DNA of 64,000 bases from Paenibacillus sp. SYP-B3998 (GTDB taxonomy: Bacteria; Bacillota; Bacilli; Paenibacillales; NBRC-103111), in assembly GCF_010820665.1 (NCBI RefSeq), contig NZ_JAAIKC010000003.1, forward strand, positions 124,001 to 188,000, in the 5' to 3' direction. The translations under genes and the position numbers were made by a program. The notes beneath the pieces were generated by a model. It saw only the letters and a program-made list of their open reading frames with translations. It was not told the origin of the DNA and ran no database searches. This document shows, in pieces, positions 36,438-45,183 of the stretch; position 1 is the stretch's first letter; each line of letters starts with the position of its first letter.

Positions 36438-37079
36438 TTAGACGGGTAAGACATAACAGAAGATAGAAATAAAATGACAAACGCTTCCAGCTAACACGAA
36501 TATATGCCAGATGGCATGGTGATAGGGAACACGCCGCCAAATATAGAAGATGGTACCGAATGTATAGAGAAGACCGCCTATCACGAGCCACACGATACCT
36601 TCAAAGGGCAAGTTCAAGTAAAGTGGTTTAAAAGCGATTACGATTAGCCAGCCCATGAATAGGTAACAAAGCGTAGAAAGAAGCACAAATCGTTTGACGA
36701 AGAAGATTTTGAGAATCATTCCTACAAGTGCCAGCCCCCAGATGATACTGAAAAAGGTCCAACCAAAAGGTCCTCTTAGGGTAACAAGCAGGTAAGGCGT
36801 GTAGGTTCCGGCAATAAGCAAGTAGATAGCTGAATGATCAAGGATTTCAAATAAATCTTTCAGCTTCGGGTGCTGGATGCTGTGCAGCAGCGTTGAGCAG
36901 GAGTACAAGGTAACAAGTGCGACACCGAAAATGCTAAAACTAATAAGGTGCCAAACGTTGCCATGCAAGCTTGCTTGCACAATGAGTAGGATCAAAGCAA
37001 CGATGCTTAACAGTGCGCCAATGCCATGACTAATGGCATTGGCTCTTTCTTCACGCATGGAATAAGTCATGTCACGCAA
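36438..37079 (-). CDS. trhA: PAQR/hemolysin-III-family membrane homeostasis protein
   Basis: 213 residues, seven hydrophobic segments. Family features: REERANAISHGIGALLSIVAL, LYSCSTLLHSI, EILDHSAIYLLIAGTYTPYL, and YHHAIWHIFVLAGSVCHFISI with the conserved His residues for a metal site. Homologous to B. subtilis YplQ; TrhA-type proteins help keep membrane fluidity. The name hemolysin III is historical. It ends 15 bp from the convergent SGNH gene. Confidence 0.9.
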   Translation of the reverse strand: MRDMTYSMREERANAISHGIGALLSIVALILLIVQASLHGNVWHLISFSIFGVALVTLYSCSTLLHSIQHPKLKDLFEILDHSAIYLLIAGTYTPYLLVTLRGPFGWTFFSIIWGLALVGMILKIFFVKRFVLLSTLCYLFMGWLIVIAFKPLYLNLPFEGIVWLVIGGLLYTFGTIFYIWRRVPYHHAIWHIFVLAGSVCHFISIFCYVLPV

Positions 37080-37276
37080 CCTTCTTTCATTTTAAAGTGC
37101 CAAATCGTACGAACATCTGATATAGATAGGACGATGAAATGAAGTATTTACCTTCATTTTCAATTGTATAATCAGGTTGCTCATGTTACTGGATTAGGTT
37201 CATCTCATTCGTGTCTCCGATGCCAGAGCGTCCAATTAATGTCGAGCAACTTTTCGGATAATTAAAAAAATAAACA

Positions 37277-37318
37277 AAAGCACCCTTTATTGCCATTATC
37301 AGCAACAAAGGGTGCTTT
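37277..37318 (-). terminator. Intrinsic terminator
   Basis: AAAGCACCCTTT faces AAAGGGTGCTTT across an 18-nt loop; A-rich flank gives a T run on the minus strand. Ends the small secreted protein gene. Confidence 0.75.
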
Positions 37319-37349
37319 CATTGTCTAGCATTGAAATAATAATTCAGGT

Positions 37350-37688
37350 TTAGAAGTGGATGCTCAGGCTTCCACCGATACTATCAGTCCAAGTTAATTG
37401 ATAAGTACCGCTTGGTAAATTCGAAATAACATAGTTATTTAAGTTATTGCCATAAGGACTGTGATTGGCAGCTTCTGAGTAATGTGATTTAAAAACTGTT
37501 CTCCCGGTTGTTACTTCAGTAAGAATCAAATCACCGCCATGCCAAACATAGAAAGTGCCATTGAGATACAGATCGCCTTGTCCTTGTGCAGTGTTAGAAA
37601 CCGTCGCTGCAGAAGCAGCTAAAGGAACCATTGTAAATACGAGCATGCAGAGCAGGAAAGCCATGAGTAGTTTTTTATTCAATTTCAA
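37350..37688 (-). CDS. Small secreted protein of unknown function
   Basis: 112 residues from TTG 37688 (GAGAGG 9 nt upstream). Sec signal peptide (KLNKKLLMAFLLCMLVFTMV, cleavage near ASA-ATV). The mature 85 residues are rich in G, N, S, T and Y, have no Cys, and end in a strand pattern (YQLTWTDSIGGSLSIHF), so a beta-sandwich is likely. Similar in size to the product at 4811-5155 but not evidently homologous. Confidence 0.75.
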   Translation of the reverse strand: MKLNKKLLMAFLLCMLVFTMVPLAASAATVSNTAQGQGDLYLNGTFYVWHGGDLILTEVTTGRTVFKSHYSEAANHSPYGNNLNNYVISNLPSGTYQLTWTDSIGGSLSIHF

Positions 37689-38024
37689 ATAAATTCATCC
37701 TCTCTAGCAATTTTTTAGGGAGCATAACGTTGAAGAGTGTTAGCTGGCCAGCTATTCTATTCAATATTCCCTACGAGAAAACATACCATATACACTACGA
37801 ATTGGATATATATGTATGTGTATTTGCCCCTGTTCAATAGATTTATCACCTTCTAAACCTAGTTGGATGTTCTTAAATCATTCACACGAGGATTCATCGT
37901 GGCCATTAGTTTTAATTTGTGTGATTGAGCTTTCAGTCATCATCCATTATACTAGTCTCAAATCTATGAGCAGTCCCTTTGAATTTGGACAGAAAAGAAT
38001 GTAGTGACAAGGTGGTTGTAAGGG
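37689..38024 (+). promoter_or_regulatory. Intergenic region with degV promoter
   Basis: Contains TTGAGC (37925-37930), 17-bp spacer, TATACT (37948-37953) for the degV pair. The rest is AT-rich divergent spacer; I see no gene in it. Confidence 0.5.
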
Positions 38025-38873
38025 ATGTCTCGGGTTCAAATATTTAGTGATAGTACGAATGACTTAAACGATGCGTTACGAATGGAGTACGGAATTAAAG
38101 CGGTACCTCTTTATGTCATTTTTGATGATGAATCGTACAAAGATGGATTGACGATTAAACCAATGCGTCTATTTGAGCGCGTAGCTCAAACGAGAAAGCT
38201 TCCTCAAACAGCAGCGCCTTCACCGAACGATTTTGAGCAAGCATTTGCGCCTCATATCGACGCTGGAGAAGATATCGTCTACATAGGCTTATCTTCAGCT
38301 TTGTCATCTACCATACAGAATGCTATGATTGCAGCCGCTCAATTTGAGGAAGGTAGAGTAACGGTTATCGATTCTAAGAATCTTTCTACGGGAATCGGGC
38401 TGCTTGTATTGAAAGCTGCGCAAGCTGCGTTGGATGGGATGAATGCTAGAGAGATTCAAGCATTCATTGAGCCTCAAATCGCAAAAATCGAGGTTGAGTT
38501 TATCATCGATACGCTGGAGTATTTACATAAAGGCGGTCGGTGTTCTAGTGTTCAGGCATTTATTGGCAGCTTGCTAAAGATTCGACCTTTGGTGAAAGTG
38601 ATGGATGGGTCAATGGTACTGACGGACAAAGTCAGAGGGAAGAGAGAGAAAGCGTTAGATCAGCTTCTCAATAATGCTCTAGCGCAAAAAGAACAAATAG
38701 ATGAACAATTTCTGTTCATTACACACGCGATGGCGGCGGAGGAAGCCGAATATTTGAAGCAACAAATCGAACTTCACACGAATGTAAAGCAAGTAGTCAT
38801 CACGGAAACTGGTTGTGTGATATCGAGCCACTGTGGACCTAAGACAGTAGGTATAGTATTCGCCAAAAAATAA
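38025..38873 (+). CDS. DegV-family fatty-acid-binding protein, copy 1
   Basis: 282 residues. DegV signature: IFSDSTNDL at the start, TAAPSPNDF, VYIGLSSALSSTIQNA, VIDSKNLSTGIGLLVLKAA, EFIIDTLEYLHKGGRCSS and the C-terminal SSHCGPKTVGIVF. DegV/FakB proteins bind fatty acids and present them to FakA kinase for phosphorylation. The neighbour encodes a second, divergent copy, as in many Firmicutes where FakB paralogues prefer different acyl chains. Confidence 0.88.
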   Translation: MSRVQIFSDSTNDLNDALRMEYGIKAVPLYVIFDDESYKDGLTIKPMRLFERVAQTRKLPQTAAPSPNDFEQAFAPHIDAGEDIVYIGLSSALSSTIQNAMIAAAQFEEGRVTVIDSKNLSTGIGLLVLKAAQAALDGMNAREIQAFIEPQIAKIEVEFIIDTLEYLHKGGRCSSVQAFIGSLLKIRPLVKVMDGSMVLTDKVRGKREKALDQLLNNALAQKEQIDEQFLFITHAMAAEEAEYLKQQIELHTNVKQVVITETGCVISSHCGPKTVGIVFAKK

Positions 38874-38891
38874 GAAACGAGTGAAGCTCAC

Positions 38892-39737
38892 ATGACAACA
38901 ATCCAGATTATCACAGATGGCAGCTGCGACCTACCCAAACTACTTGCAGAGGAGCTAAAACTTTCGATAGTACCTTTGTCTGTACAATTTGGCGAGGAGT
39001 GCATGTCTCCGCACATGGAGCTTTGTGATTTTTATGCAAAAATGAAAACAGAGAGCGAACTGCCGAAAACCTCGAGTCCATCTCCGCTTCATTTTCTTGA
39101 AAGATACCAACAAGCGGCGAGTTTAGGTCATGATCTTCTTGTCATTTGTCTCTCGTCAGCACTTAGCAGTACCTACTGTCACGCGGTAATGGCGAAAGAT
39201 ATGCTGTTAGAAGAAGGCTTTGGCGGTAAAATTGAAGTGATTGATTCCAAAACAGCCTCGCTCGGACTCGGCGTATTGGTTTACAAAGCGGCCAAAATGG
39301 TCGAAGCAAATACTACATTTGAGCATATTGTTCAAACAATAACAGAGGCTGTAGCGACTTCAGGTACGTACTTTTTTTTGGATACGTTAGAAAATGTAAT
39401 CAAAGGCGGAAGGCTAGATCGGGTACGGGGCGCAGTGGCTTCTGTACTCAATATTAAACTGCTGATGAGGGCTAGCGAAGAAGGTTCTGTTGAAGTCATT
39501 GAGAAAATTCGCGGCACACAGCAAGCGCTTAAACGATTAATTGATAAAGTTGGCGAAGTTCGTCATGATTTTGAAAAAGATGTCATTGCAGTGGCCCATT
39601 GCAACTGTGAAGAACGAGCTCGCAAAGTGCTAAATCAGTTGCTGGAGAAGTACCCGTTCCGTAATGTTTTATTTTCGAACATGGGGACGGTAATTGGTAC
39701 TTATGCTGGGGAAGGCGGCGTTCTGGTCGCTTATTGA
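38892..39737 (+). CDS. DegV-family fatty-acid-binding protein, copy 2
   Basis: 281 residues, same fold and motifs as the preceding gene: IITDGSCDLP, TSSPSPLHF, VICLSSALSSTYCHA, VIDSKTASLGLGVLVYKAA, FFLDTLENVIKGGRLDR and TYAGEGGVLVAY. It follows copy 1 by 18 bp, so a tandem duplication with divergence and co-transcription is likely. Copies share motifs but clearly not recent identity. Confidence 0.88.
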   Translation: MTTIQIITDGSCDLPKLLAEELKLSIVPLSVQFGEECMSPHMELCDFYAKMKTESELPKTSSPSPLHFLERYQQAASLGHDLLVICLSSALSSTYCHAVMAKDMLLEEGFGGKIEVIDSKTASLGLGVLVYKAAKMVEANTTFEHIVQTITEAVATSGTYFFLDTLENVIKGGRLDRVRGAVASVLNIKLLMRASEEGSVEVIEKIRGTQQALKRLIDKVGEVRHDFEKDVIAVAHCNCEERARKVLNQLLEKYPFRNVLFSNMGTVIGTYAGEGGVLVAY

Positions 39738-39791
39738 CAGATCGTTTCGTGTATGAAATTGATCGTTCATAGGGTCGGGGGAGATGTCAAC

Positions 39792-40436
39792 GTGAGTCGT
39801 CATGAAATCTTTACGAATCTAGTATCATCGGAGGAAGAACTGCGAGAAATGTTGGGTAGCCCTGGCAAGCTTGCAGCTCATAAAACGATTCGGTTTTTGG
39901 ATGAACATTGTCGCAACTTCATCGCGAAGTCGCCTTTTCTTGTCATAGCAACCGCTGATGCAGGAGGCAGCTGCGATGCTTCTCCTCGGGGAGATGCTCC
40001 TGGCTTTGTACACGTAGTGGATGAAAAGCATCTTGTTATTCCTGAACGGCAGGGTAATCGGAAATTCGATTCTTTGCTGAATATTTTGGCTAACCCTAAC
40101 GTTGGGTTGTTTTTTATGATACCTGGTCTTGGGGAGACGCTGCGCATCAATGGGAGAGGATATGTAATTAAAGATAATGGGATGCTGGAAGGCATGACTG
40201 TACAAGGGAAGACTCCCCTAGTTGGCATTGGAATTGAAGTGGAAGAATGTTATATCCATTGTGCCAAAGCAATAAAACGTTCCGAACTTTGGCAGCCAAG
40301 CACTTGGCTCACGCAGATGCAGCTTCCATCCATACCACATATGCTTGCAGCCCATATACAGATTCCCGATGAGGTAATCACGCCAGAGGATGTTGAGAAA
40401 TCTCTGGAAGAGAGCTACACGAAACGGCTGTATTAA
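39792..40436 (+). CDS. PPOX-type FMN flavoprotein, MSMEG_1061 family
   Basis: GTG 39792 is preferred as start (GGGGGAGA 7 nt upstream) over an ATG at 39753; 214 residues. Split-barrel flavin-binding fold with PFLVIATADAGGSCDASPRGDAPGFV, IPERQGNRKFDSLLNIL, PNVGLFFMIPG and TLRINGRGYV, characteristic of this pyridoxamine-phosphate-oxidase-like family. Ends with ECYIHCAKAIKRS. Probable FMN- or F420-type redox enzyme of unknown substrate; last gene of the degV transcription unit by position. Confidence 0.88.
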   Translation: MSRHEIFTNLVSSEEELREMLGSPGKLAAHKTIRFLDEHCRNFIAKSPFLVIATADAGGSCDASPRGDAPGFVHVVDEKHLVIPERQGNRKFDSLLNILANPNVGLFFMIPGLGETLRINGRGYVIKDNGMLEGMTVQGKTPLVGIGIEVEECYIHCAKAIKRSELWQPSTWLTQMQLPSIPHMLAAHIQIPDEVITPEDVEKSLEESYTKRLY

Positions 40437-40446
40437 TCATCATGCC

Positions 40447-40494
40447 AAAAGACACTTGCAACTGATTTAGGTCAGCAGCAAGTGTCTTTTGTTT
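40447..40494. terminator. Bidirectional terminator
   Basis: AAAAGACACTTGC faces GCAAGTGTCTTTT; between the convergent PPOX gene and helD. Confidence 0.88.
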
Positions 40495-40496
40495 GT

Positions 40497-42659
40497 TTAT
40501 GAGGGAGATTCGGTTGTAACGAACTCTGCATCTTGCGTATTTACCAGCGGTGAAAGCTCCCCTGGAACGATCAGCCATAGCTCATGCAGTGCGCGCGTGC
40601 AGCCGACATAAAGCAGCTTGGCATCAATCAATGTTGCTTCGTAATGCTGAGAGGTTACATCCATTAGGAGGACTGCGTCGAACTCTAACCCTTTTGTCAG
40701 ATAGACAGGGAGCACGGAAATACCTCCGCGATATACGCGCTGCTTCGAAGTAATTAGATTCGTAGAAATCCCATCTTCCGTCAGTACATCATGCAATTCC
40801 TGAGCCTGTTTCTCCGTACGTGCAACAACGGCAATTGTACTTGAGCTTCCTTGCTGCAAAGTCGTAATAGCTTTCTTCAAGACCGATAAGCGGTTTTTGG
40901 CATCCGTTTGAAGGACACGTACTTTGTTTCCGCTTCGGAATACGGGCACGGCTAGAAGCGGATTGTCGACACCACGAGTCAGCACTTGATTAGCAAATTG
41001 GATGATTTCCATCGTTGAACGGTAACTGCGCTCTAGTTCGAAATAACCAGACTCTTCCGACTGAAATAAGCTGGAAAACTCTTTCCAGTCCATAATTCCT
41101 TGATAAGCATGGATACCTTGCGACAAATCGCCTAGAATTGTAAAAGAGTGATTTCGTGTATAATCGTCAAGGACAGCAACCTGAAAAGGTGAGAAATCCT
41201 GTGCTTCATCGATGACAACATGGTCAAATTTTAGATCGGATGAAATGCCGTGAAAGCGTGTATGAATATAAAGAAGTGGAGCGAGATCTTCGAGCTGAAC
41301 TTCTTTTTTCTTGAAAAGTTTAACAGATGCCGCAACGATCGAATCTGGCATTTGTACCAGAAGCTCAGTCGGTAAGCTTGCTGGGCGATCTTTTTCAGCG
41401 AAGAGGAGTTTATAGAAAGTGAATGCTGAATATGCTGGCCAACTTGTTAAATAAGTACGCAAGCGTTGGGCTGCTTTCTTCTTCAGCTCTTTTTTCTTGC
41501 TTTGTTCCCAAATTTTATCGAGTTGTATTTCCATCCAACGTTTGATGCGCGCGATAACACGTTCACGGCGCTTGGCAAGCGGATAATGCTTATTTTCGAC
41601 GAAAAACCATTCTTGCATGGTGGCAAGAGGAAGTTTCACACCTTCCCAAGGAATAAAATCCGCGCTTGGCACATAAGACGCTTCAAACCGCTGGAGGCAA
41701 TCATCTAAATATTGTTGAAACGCAATCGAGCCCTTGAAGCGGCCAGGAGCGTTATCGTCTATGATTGGCCTCTTGCTGCCAATCGCAAACCAAGTTTGCA
41801 ATGCTAGTGCAGGGTCAGCGAGCTTAACTTCGTGTTCGAGCATGTCAAGTACCCAGTCGGTAAAGGTGCTTTGTTGAATGTTTCCGACGCCTAATTCTGG
41901 CAGAACGCCTGATATATAGTCGAGGAACATCGAGTTTGGTGCGAAAATAACCATCCGCTCTGCACGAATTTGTTCGCGGTATTGGTAGAGCAGGAAAGCA
42001 AGTCGATGCAGGGCCACGGTTGTTTTACCGCTTCCGGCAACTCCTTGGATGATTAATGCCGTGTTCTTCGCAGCACGGATGATCTGATCTTGTTCCGCTT
42101 GTATGGTCGACACGATATCGCGCAGCTTGTTATCCTTGTTCTCGCCGAGTCGATACAAGAGGAACTCGTCGCCGACTGCGAGCGAGTCTTCATTGCGGTC
42201 GTAAGTGTCTACGACACGCTGCAAAATTTGTTTGCGGACGACGAGGTTGCGTTTCAAATAAACGAGTCCGTCTATGAGACCGTCAGGCGAATCGTATGAA
42301 GCTGCGTCTAATCCCCCGGTGAAGGAATAGAACAGGCTGGCCACAGGTGCCCTCCAATCAATCACAAGCAGGTGTCCAGTGCGTTCGTCTTCTACGCCGG
42401 CTTTGCCAATATAAAGCGCAGCCGCGTTCGCGGTGCCCGACTCTTGGAAATCGAGTCGTCCGAAGTAAGGCTCATCCACCGCTTTGGATAAGTTATGACG
42501 ACCTTGCTCACGCACGGCTTCTAACGCTTGTTCGGTTAGGTCAGGTCCATAATAAACGGGTGTCCCCCGCAGACGAGTCAGTTGTTTGTCAATTTCAGCG
42601 CTGGTTTGTTCAAGACGCTGAAGTTCTTCTTGATAGGCACTTTGAGTCTTTGTGTCCAA
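40497..42659 (-). CDS. helD: RNA polymerase recycling motor HelD
   Basis: 720 residues from TTG 42659 (AGGAGGT about 9 nt upstream). N-terminal coiled coil (EELQRLEQTSAEIDKQLTRL), Walker A GVAGSGKTTVALHRLAFLLY, Walker B HVVIDEAQDFSPFQ, and motifs GDLSQGIH, RSYRST and YLTKGLEFDAVLL, interrupted by a long insert, the Firmicute HelD (class I) pattern. HelD binds RNA polymerase after transcription and releases it from DNA. Monocistronic. Confidence 0.93.
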   Translation of the reverse strand: MDTKTQSAYQEELQRLEQTSAEIDKQLTRLRGTPVYYGPDLTEQALEAVREQGRHNLSKAVDEPYFGRLDFQESGTANAAALYIGKAGVEDERTGHLLVIDWRAPVASLFYSFTGGLDAASYDSPDGLIDGLVYLKRNLVVRKQILQRVVDTYDRNEDSLAVGDEFLLYRLGENKDNKLRDIVSTIQAEQDQIIRAAKNTALIIQGVAGSGKTTVALHRLAFLLYQYREQIRAERMVIFAPNSMFLDYISGVLPELGVGNIQQSTFTDWVLDMLEHEVKLADPALALQTWFAIGSKRPIIDDNAPGRFKGSIAFQQYLDDCLQRFEASYVPSADFIPWEGVKLPLATMQEWFFVENKHYPLAKRRERVIARIKRWMEIQLDKIWEQSKKKELKKKAAQRLRTYLTSWPAYSAFTFYKLLFAEKDRPASLPTELLVQMPDSIVAASVKLFKKKEVQLEDLAPLLYIHTRFHGISSDLKFDHVVIDEAQDFSPFQVAVLDDYTRNHSFTILGDLSQGIHAYQGIMDWKEFSSLFQSEESGYFELERSYRSTMEIIQFANQVLTRGVDNPLLAVPVFRSGNKVRVLQTDAKNRLSVLKKAITTLQQGSSSTIAVVARTEKQAQELHDVLTEDGISTNLITSKQRVYRGGISVLPVYLTKGLEFDAVLLMDVTSQHYEATLIDAKLLYVGCTRALHELWLIVPGELSPLVNTQDAEFVTTESPS

Positions 42660-42771
42660 GATCAGTTACCTCCTAAGGGGGTGATTTTTAGAATCTTCTG
42701 GAAATAAAACAGGTAAACAATATAACATATCTGAAAGCAATAAGGAAGCTGAGCGCAGACCTTCGATAAAC

Positions 42772-42800
42772 TTGGGCATATTGGTAAAGAATGCTATAAT
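42772..42800 (+). promoter_or_regulatory. Sigma-A promoter of glutathione peroxidase gene
   Basis: TTGGGC (42772-42777), 17-bp spacer, TATAAT (42795-42800), 41 bp before the start codon. Confidence 0.65.
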
Positions 42801-42841
42801 AGACAAGAATAAATGATATGAATGCAAAGGAGAATATAGCC

Positions 42842-43321
42842 ATGTCTTTATACGATATCGAGGTACAAACGATCTCAGGAGAAGCAAGTTCGCTTTCAAC
42901 TTACAAAGGTAAGGTTCTGCTAATTGTGAATACGGCGAGCGCTTGTGGACTTACTCCTCATTACAAGGGACTTCAAGGTCTTTATGAGCAGTATCAAGAC
43001 AAAGGACTCGTGGTGTTGGGCTTCCCTTGTAATCAATTTGCGGGTCAGGAGCCAGGGATGAATGAAGAAATTCAAAGTTTTTGTGAACTGAACTACAGTG
43101 TAACTTTCCCCATGTTTGCAAAAGTAGATGTGAAAGGTGAAAACGCCCATCCTTTGTTTACTTATCTTGTAAATCATACGCCAGAGCCATACCGTACGGG
43201 GGACATCGAATGGAATTTTGTTAAATTTTTGATCGATGCCAACGGAAATATTGTGAAACAGTATGGTGCTCGTACAGAGCCAGCTGCCCTCGCGCCTGAC
43301 ATTGAGGCTCTATTAGGTTAA
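42842..43321 (+). CDS. Glutathione peroxidase-family protein
   Basis: Start at ATG 42842 (AAAGGAGA upstream); 159 residues. Thioredoxin-like fold with peroxidatic Cys in VNTASACGLTPHY, the Gln in FPCNQFAGQEPG, the Trp in IEWNFVKFL, and a potential resolving Cys in SFCELNY. Cys-type enzymes of this family in bacteria usually take electrons from thioredoxin. Reduces peroxides in the cytoplasm. Equivalent of Bacillus BsaA. Confidence 0.93.
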   Translation: MSLYDIEVQTISGEASSLSTYKGKVLLIVNTASACGLTPHYKGLQGLYEQYQDKGLVVLGFPCNQFAGQEPGMNEEIQSFCELNYSVTFPMFAKVDVKGENAHPLFTYLVNHTPEPYRTGDIEWNFVKFLIDANGNIVKQYGARTEPAALAPDIEALLG

Positions 43322-43339
43322 AAAGAATATATCTGCCTG

Positions 43340-43368
43340 TTGCATAAATGAAAGGCACTCGCTATAAT
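43340..43368 (+). promoter_or_regulatory. Promoter of the hisS leader
   Basis: TTGCAT (43340-43345), 17-bp spacer, TATAAT (43363-43368). Transcription should begin near 43375 and give a leader of about 210 nt before hisS. Confidence 0.7.
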
Positions 43369-43401
43369 CAGTTTAATCATCGATTAAAGGGGACGAATCT
43401 T

Positions 43402-43443
43402 ATGTGTAGATCTTGGTTCGTACAATTTCATCATTTTGGATAG
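43402..43443 (+). CDS. Putative His-containing leader peptide of hisS
   Basis: 13-codon frame encoding MCRSWFVQFHHFG with stop TAG at 43441-43443. It has a strong ribosome binding site AAAGGGG (43386-43392) exactly 9 nt before the ATG. Codons 10 and 11 are adjacent His codons (CAT CAT at 43429-43434). The stop codon directly abuts the first leader hairpin. Together with the downstream histidyl-tRNA synthetase gene this is the layout of a ribosome-mediated transcription attenuator sensing charged tRNA-His. Inference from sequence only; the peptide has no expected function as a protein. Confidence 0.6.
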   Translation: MCRSWFVQFHHFG

Positions 43444-43547
43444 CGTTAGCACACACCTGTAACTTTTCAGGGTGAGCTAACGCATTTCGCGTTGGCCTCC
43501 CTGCGGGATAGCAATTCGCGCGGGACCAGGGGTCCGGCGCGTTTTTT
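43443..43547 (+). promoter_or_regulatory. Putative attenuator: competing hairpins and terminator before hisS
   Basis: Hairpin A: GCGTTAGC (43443-43450) with GCTAACGC (43476-43483), enclosing CACCTG/CAGGGTG. Hairpin B: CAGGG (43468-43472) plus GCTAACGC pair with GCGTTGGC (43489-43496) plus CCCTG (43499-43503). A and B share 43468-43483 and exclude each other. Terminator C: CGCGCGGGACC (43517-43527) with GGTCCGGCGCG (43531-43541), one mismatch, then six T (43542-43547). A possible antiterminator pairs 43498-43505 with 43517-43525. The polarity of switching is not resolved by eye. No T-box consensus is visible. Confidence 0.6.
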
Positions 43548-43586
43548 ATTTTATCTTAGGCTCTCTGAGCGAAGGGAATGGGTATT

Positions 43587-44888
43587 ATGCAAAACGTAAA
43601 AGGAACAAATGATTATTGGGGCGAGGAACAAGCGCTTCGCCAAAAAGTTGAAGCAATCCTAAAAAATATGTTTGGGGTTTACGATTACGATGCAATGGAA
43701 ACACCGATATTAAACGAAGCCGATCTGCTTACGTCGAAATATGCAGGCGGAGAAGAGATATTGAAAGAGATGTACCGATTAAACGATCAAGGAAGCCGTA
43801 ATCTAGGTCTGCGCTATGATTTGACAATACCTTTTGCGAAAGTTGTGGCATCGCTGCCTGCAGTAGAACTTCCGTTCAAGCGATATGAAATCGGCAAAGT
43901 GTTTCGAGACGGCCCAGTCAAAAGAGGACGACTCCGGGAGTTCACGCAATGCGACGTCGATTGTGTCGGTATTGCAGGTCCAGAGGGCGAAGCTGAGCTT
44001 CTGCAGCTTGCTACTGCTGTATTCGCGAAGCTTGGCATTCCGATCATTATTTATTGGAACAACCGCAAATTTTTGGCTGAGTGGTTGGATAAAATCGGAG
44101 TTCCGAATGACGTGCAGCCCACTGTCATGCTGACATTGGACAAAGTAGCCAAGATAGGGCCCGCTGGCGTCAGAGCGGAGCTCAAGGAAAAAGGGCTGAG
44201 TGAAGCTGTATTGTCATCCATGGCCGCTTATCTAAACGAGGAAAAGCCAACTTTTGAGCAAATCGTTGCGGAAGTTCAACTTGCGCAAAGCAGCGGAGCT
44301 GAGGAAGTTCGAGCCTTACAGCTTCTATTGGACCAAACAGGACTTGGAGCGGTTTGTCGATTCGATCCATTACTCTCACGCGGGCTTTCCTTTTATACAG
44401 GTACGGTCTATGAAATCATGGATGTGACCGGTGTCTATTCATCCAGTTTAGGCGGTGGCGGCAGGTACGATGCAATCGTAGGTCAATTGCTTGGTCGAGA
44501 TGCTGTGAATTTGCCTGCGGTAGGAATATCCTTCGGCCTGGAATCGATAATGGAGATGCTTAAAAGCAGGGAGCAACAAAGAAGTTTGACGCAAGCTATT
44601 GTTGTTCCACTCGATAAAGAAGCTGCTGCTGAGGCGTTCGTCATGACGACGGAGCTTCGAACGGCAGGTATACGCGCTCGCTTGGTAAGTGAGAAACGCA
44701 AGCTAAAGAAGATTCTCGCTAGCGCTTCTAATCAGGGAATCCGCTTCGTTATTTTAATCGGTTCTGATGAATTAGCCAAGAGCAGTGTAAGGTTAAAGGA
44801 TATGTTCGAGCAAACGGAAAACGTCATGCCTATGGATCAAGCGATTTTTTGCATGGAGAAGATATATCCGCCCGTAGACTTCACATGA
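43587..44888 (+). CDS. hisS: Histidine--tRNA ligase, second type (HisS paralogue)
   Basis: Start at ATG 43587 with GAAGGG about 10 nt upstream (ATG 43578 is too close); 433 residues. Class II motif 2 region KRYEIGKVFRDGPVKRGRLREFTQCDVD, histidine-specific SRGLSFYTGTVYEIMD (the usual RGLDYY reads RGLSFY, Arg kept), GGGGRYDAIVG, motif 3 near PAVGISFGLESI, and a complete anticodon-binding domain (about 335-430). The N-terminus MQNVKGTNDYWGEEQ differs from the housekeeping Bacillus HisS and matches the alternative type often present as a second copy. Charges tRNA-His. The leader suggests induction when histidyl-tRNA is short. Confidence 0.9.
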   Translation: MQNVKGTNDYWGEEQALRQKVEAILKNMFGVYDYDAMETPILNEADLLTSKYAGGEEILKEMYRLNDQGSRNLGLRYDLTIPFAKVVASLPAVELPFKRYEIGKVFRDGPVKRGRLREFTQCDVDCVGIAGPEGEAELLQLATAVFAKLGIPIIIYWNNRKFLAEWLDKIGVPNDVQPTVMLTLDKVAKIGPAGVRAELKEKGLSEAVLSSMAAYLNEEKPTFEQIVAEVQLAQSSGAEEVRALQLLLDQTGLGAVCRFDPLLSRGLSFYTGTVYEIMDVTGVYSSSLGGGGRYDAIVGQLLGRDAVNLPAVGISFGLESIMEMLKSREQQRSLTQAIVVPLDKEAAAEAFVMTTELRTAGIRARLVSEKRKLKKILASASNQGIRFVILIGSDELAKSSVRLKDMFEQTENVMPMDQAIFCMEKIYPPVDFT

Positions 44889-45183
44889 AGTTGTTAAACT
44901 TCACCAATCGTTGTGTTACTATGAGAGTAGCCCTGTATCCACCATGTTGCGGTCAACTTGTCAGCAGAAAAGGCTCGCTTATCGCGGTATGATCTTCCTG
45001 GCACAAACCCTCAAATTAAAGAAGCAGCAAGTGACAGCAAACTTGTCCAATTAAAACAAATAGAAGTTTGGGAGAAAACCGTAGAGAAATGGGATGGTCA
45101 TTTGCTGGCAGTTACGGGTGGAGCTTCTCCTTTCATAGATATCAATTCTTTCACAAAAAGTAAACAGAGGGCGGAGTATACAT
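44889..45183 (+). other. Intergenic stretch, no confident gene
   Basis: A + frame is open from TTG 44958 past the next start codon (88 codons) but lacks a ribosome binding site and any ATG, and overlaps the next gene by 41 bp; I do not accept it as a gene. A small hairpin TGAAGTT/AACTTCA at 44886-44903 follows the hisS stop without a T run. No clear promoter. Confidence 0.4.

Noticed and set aside
43375-43587. T-box riboswitch before hisS
   Set aside because: A terminator and long leader are present, but I find no AGGGTGGnACCGCG T-box core, AG bulge or GNUG element; the leader-peptide reading fits better.
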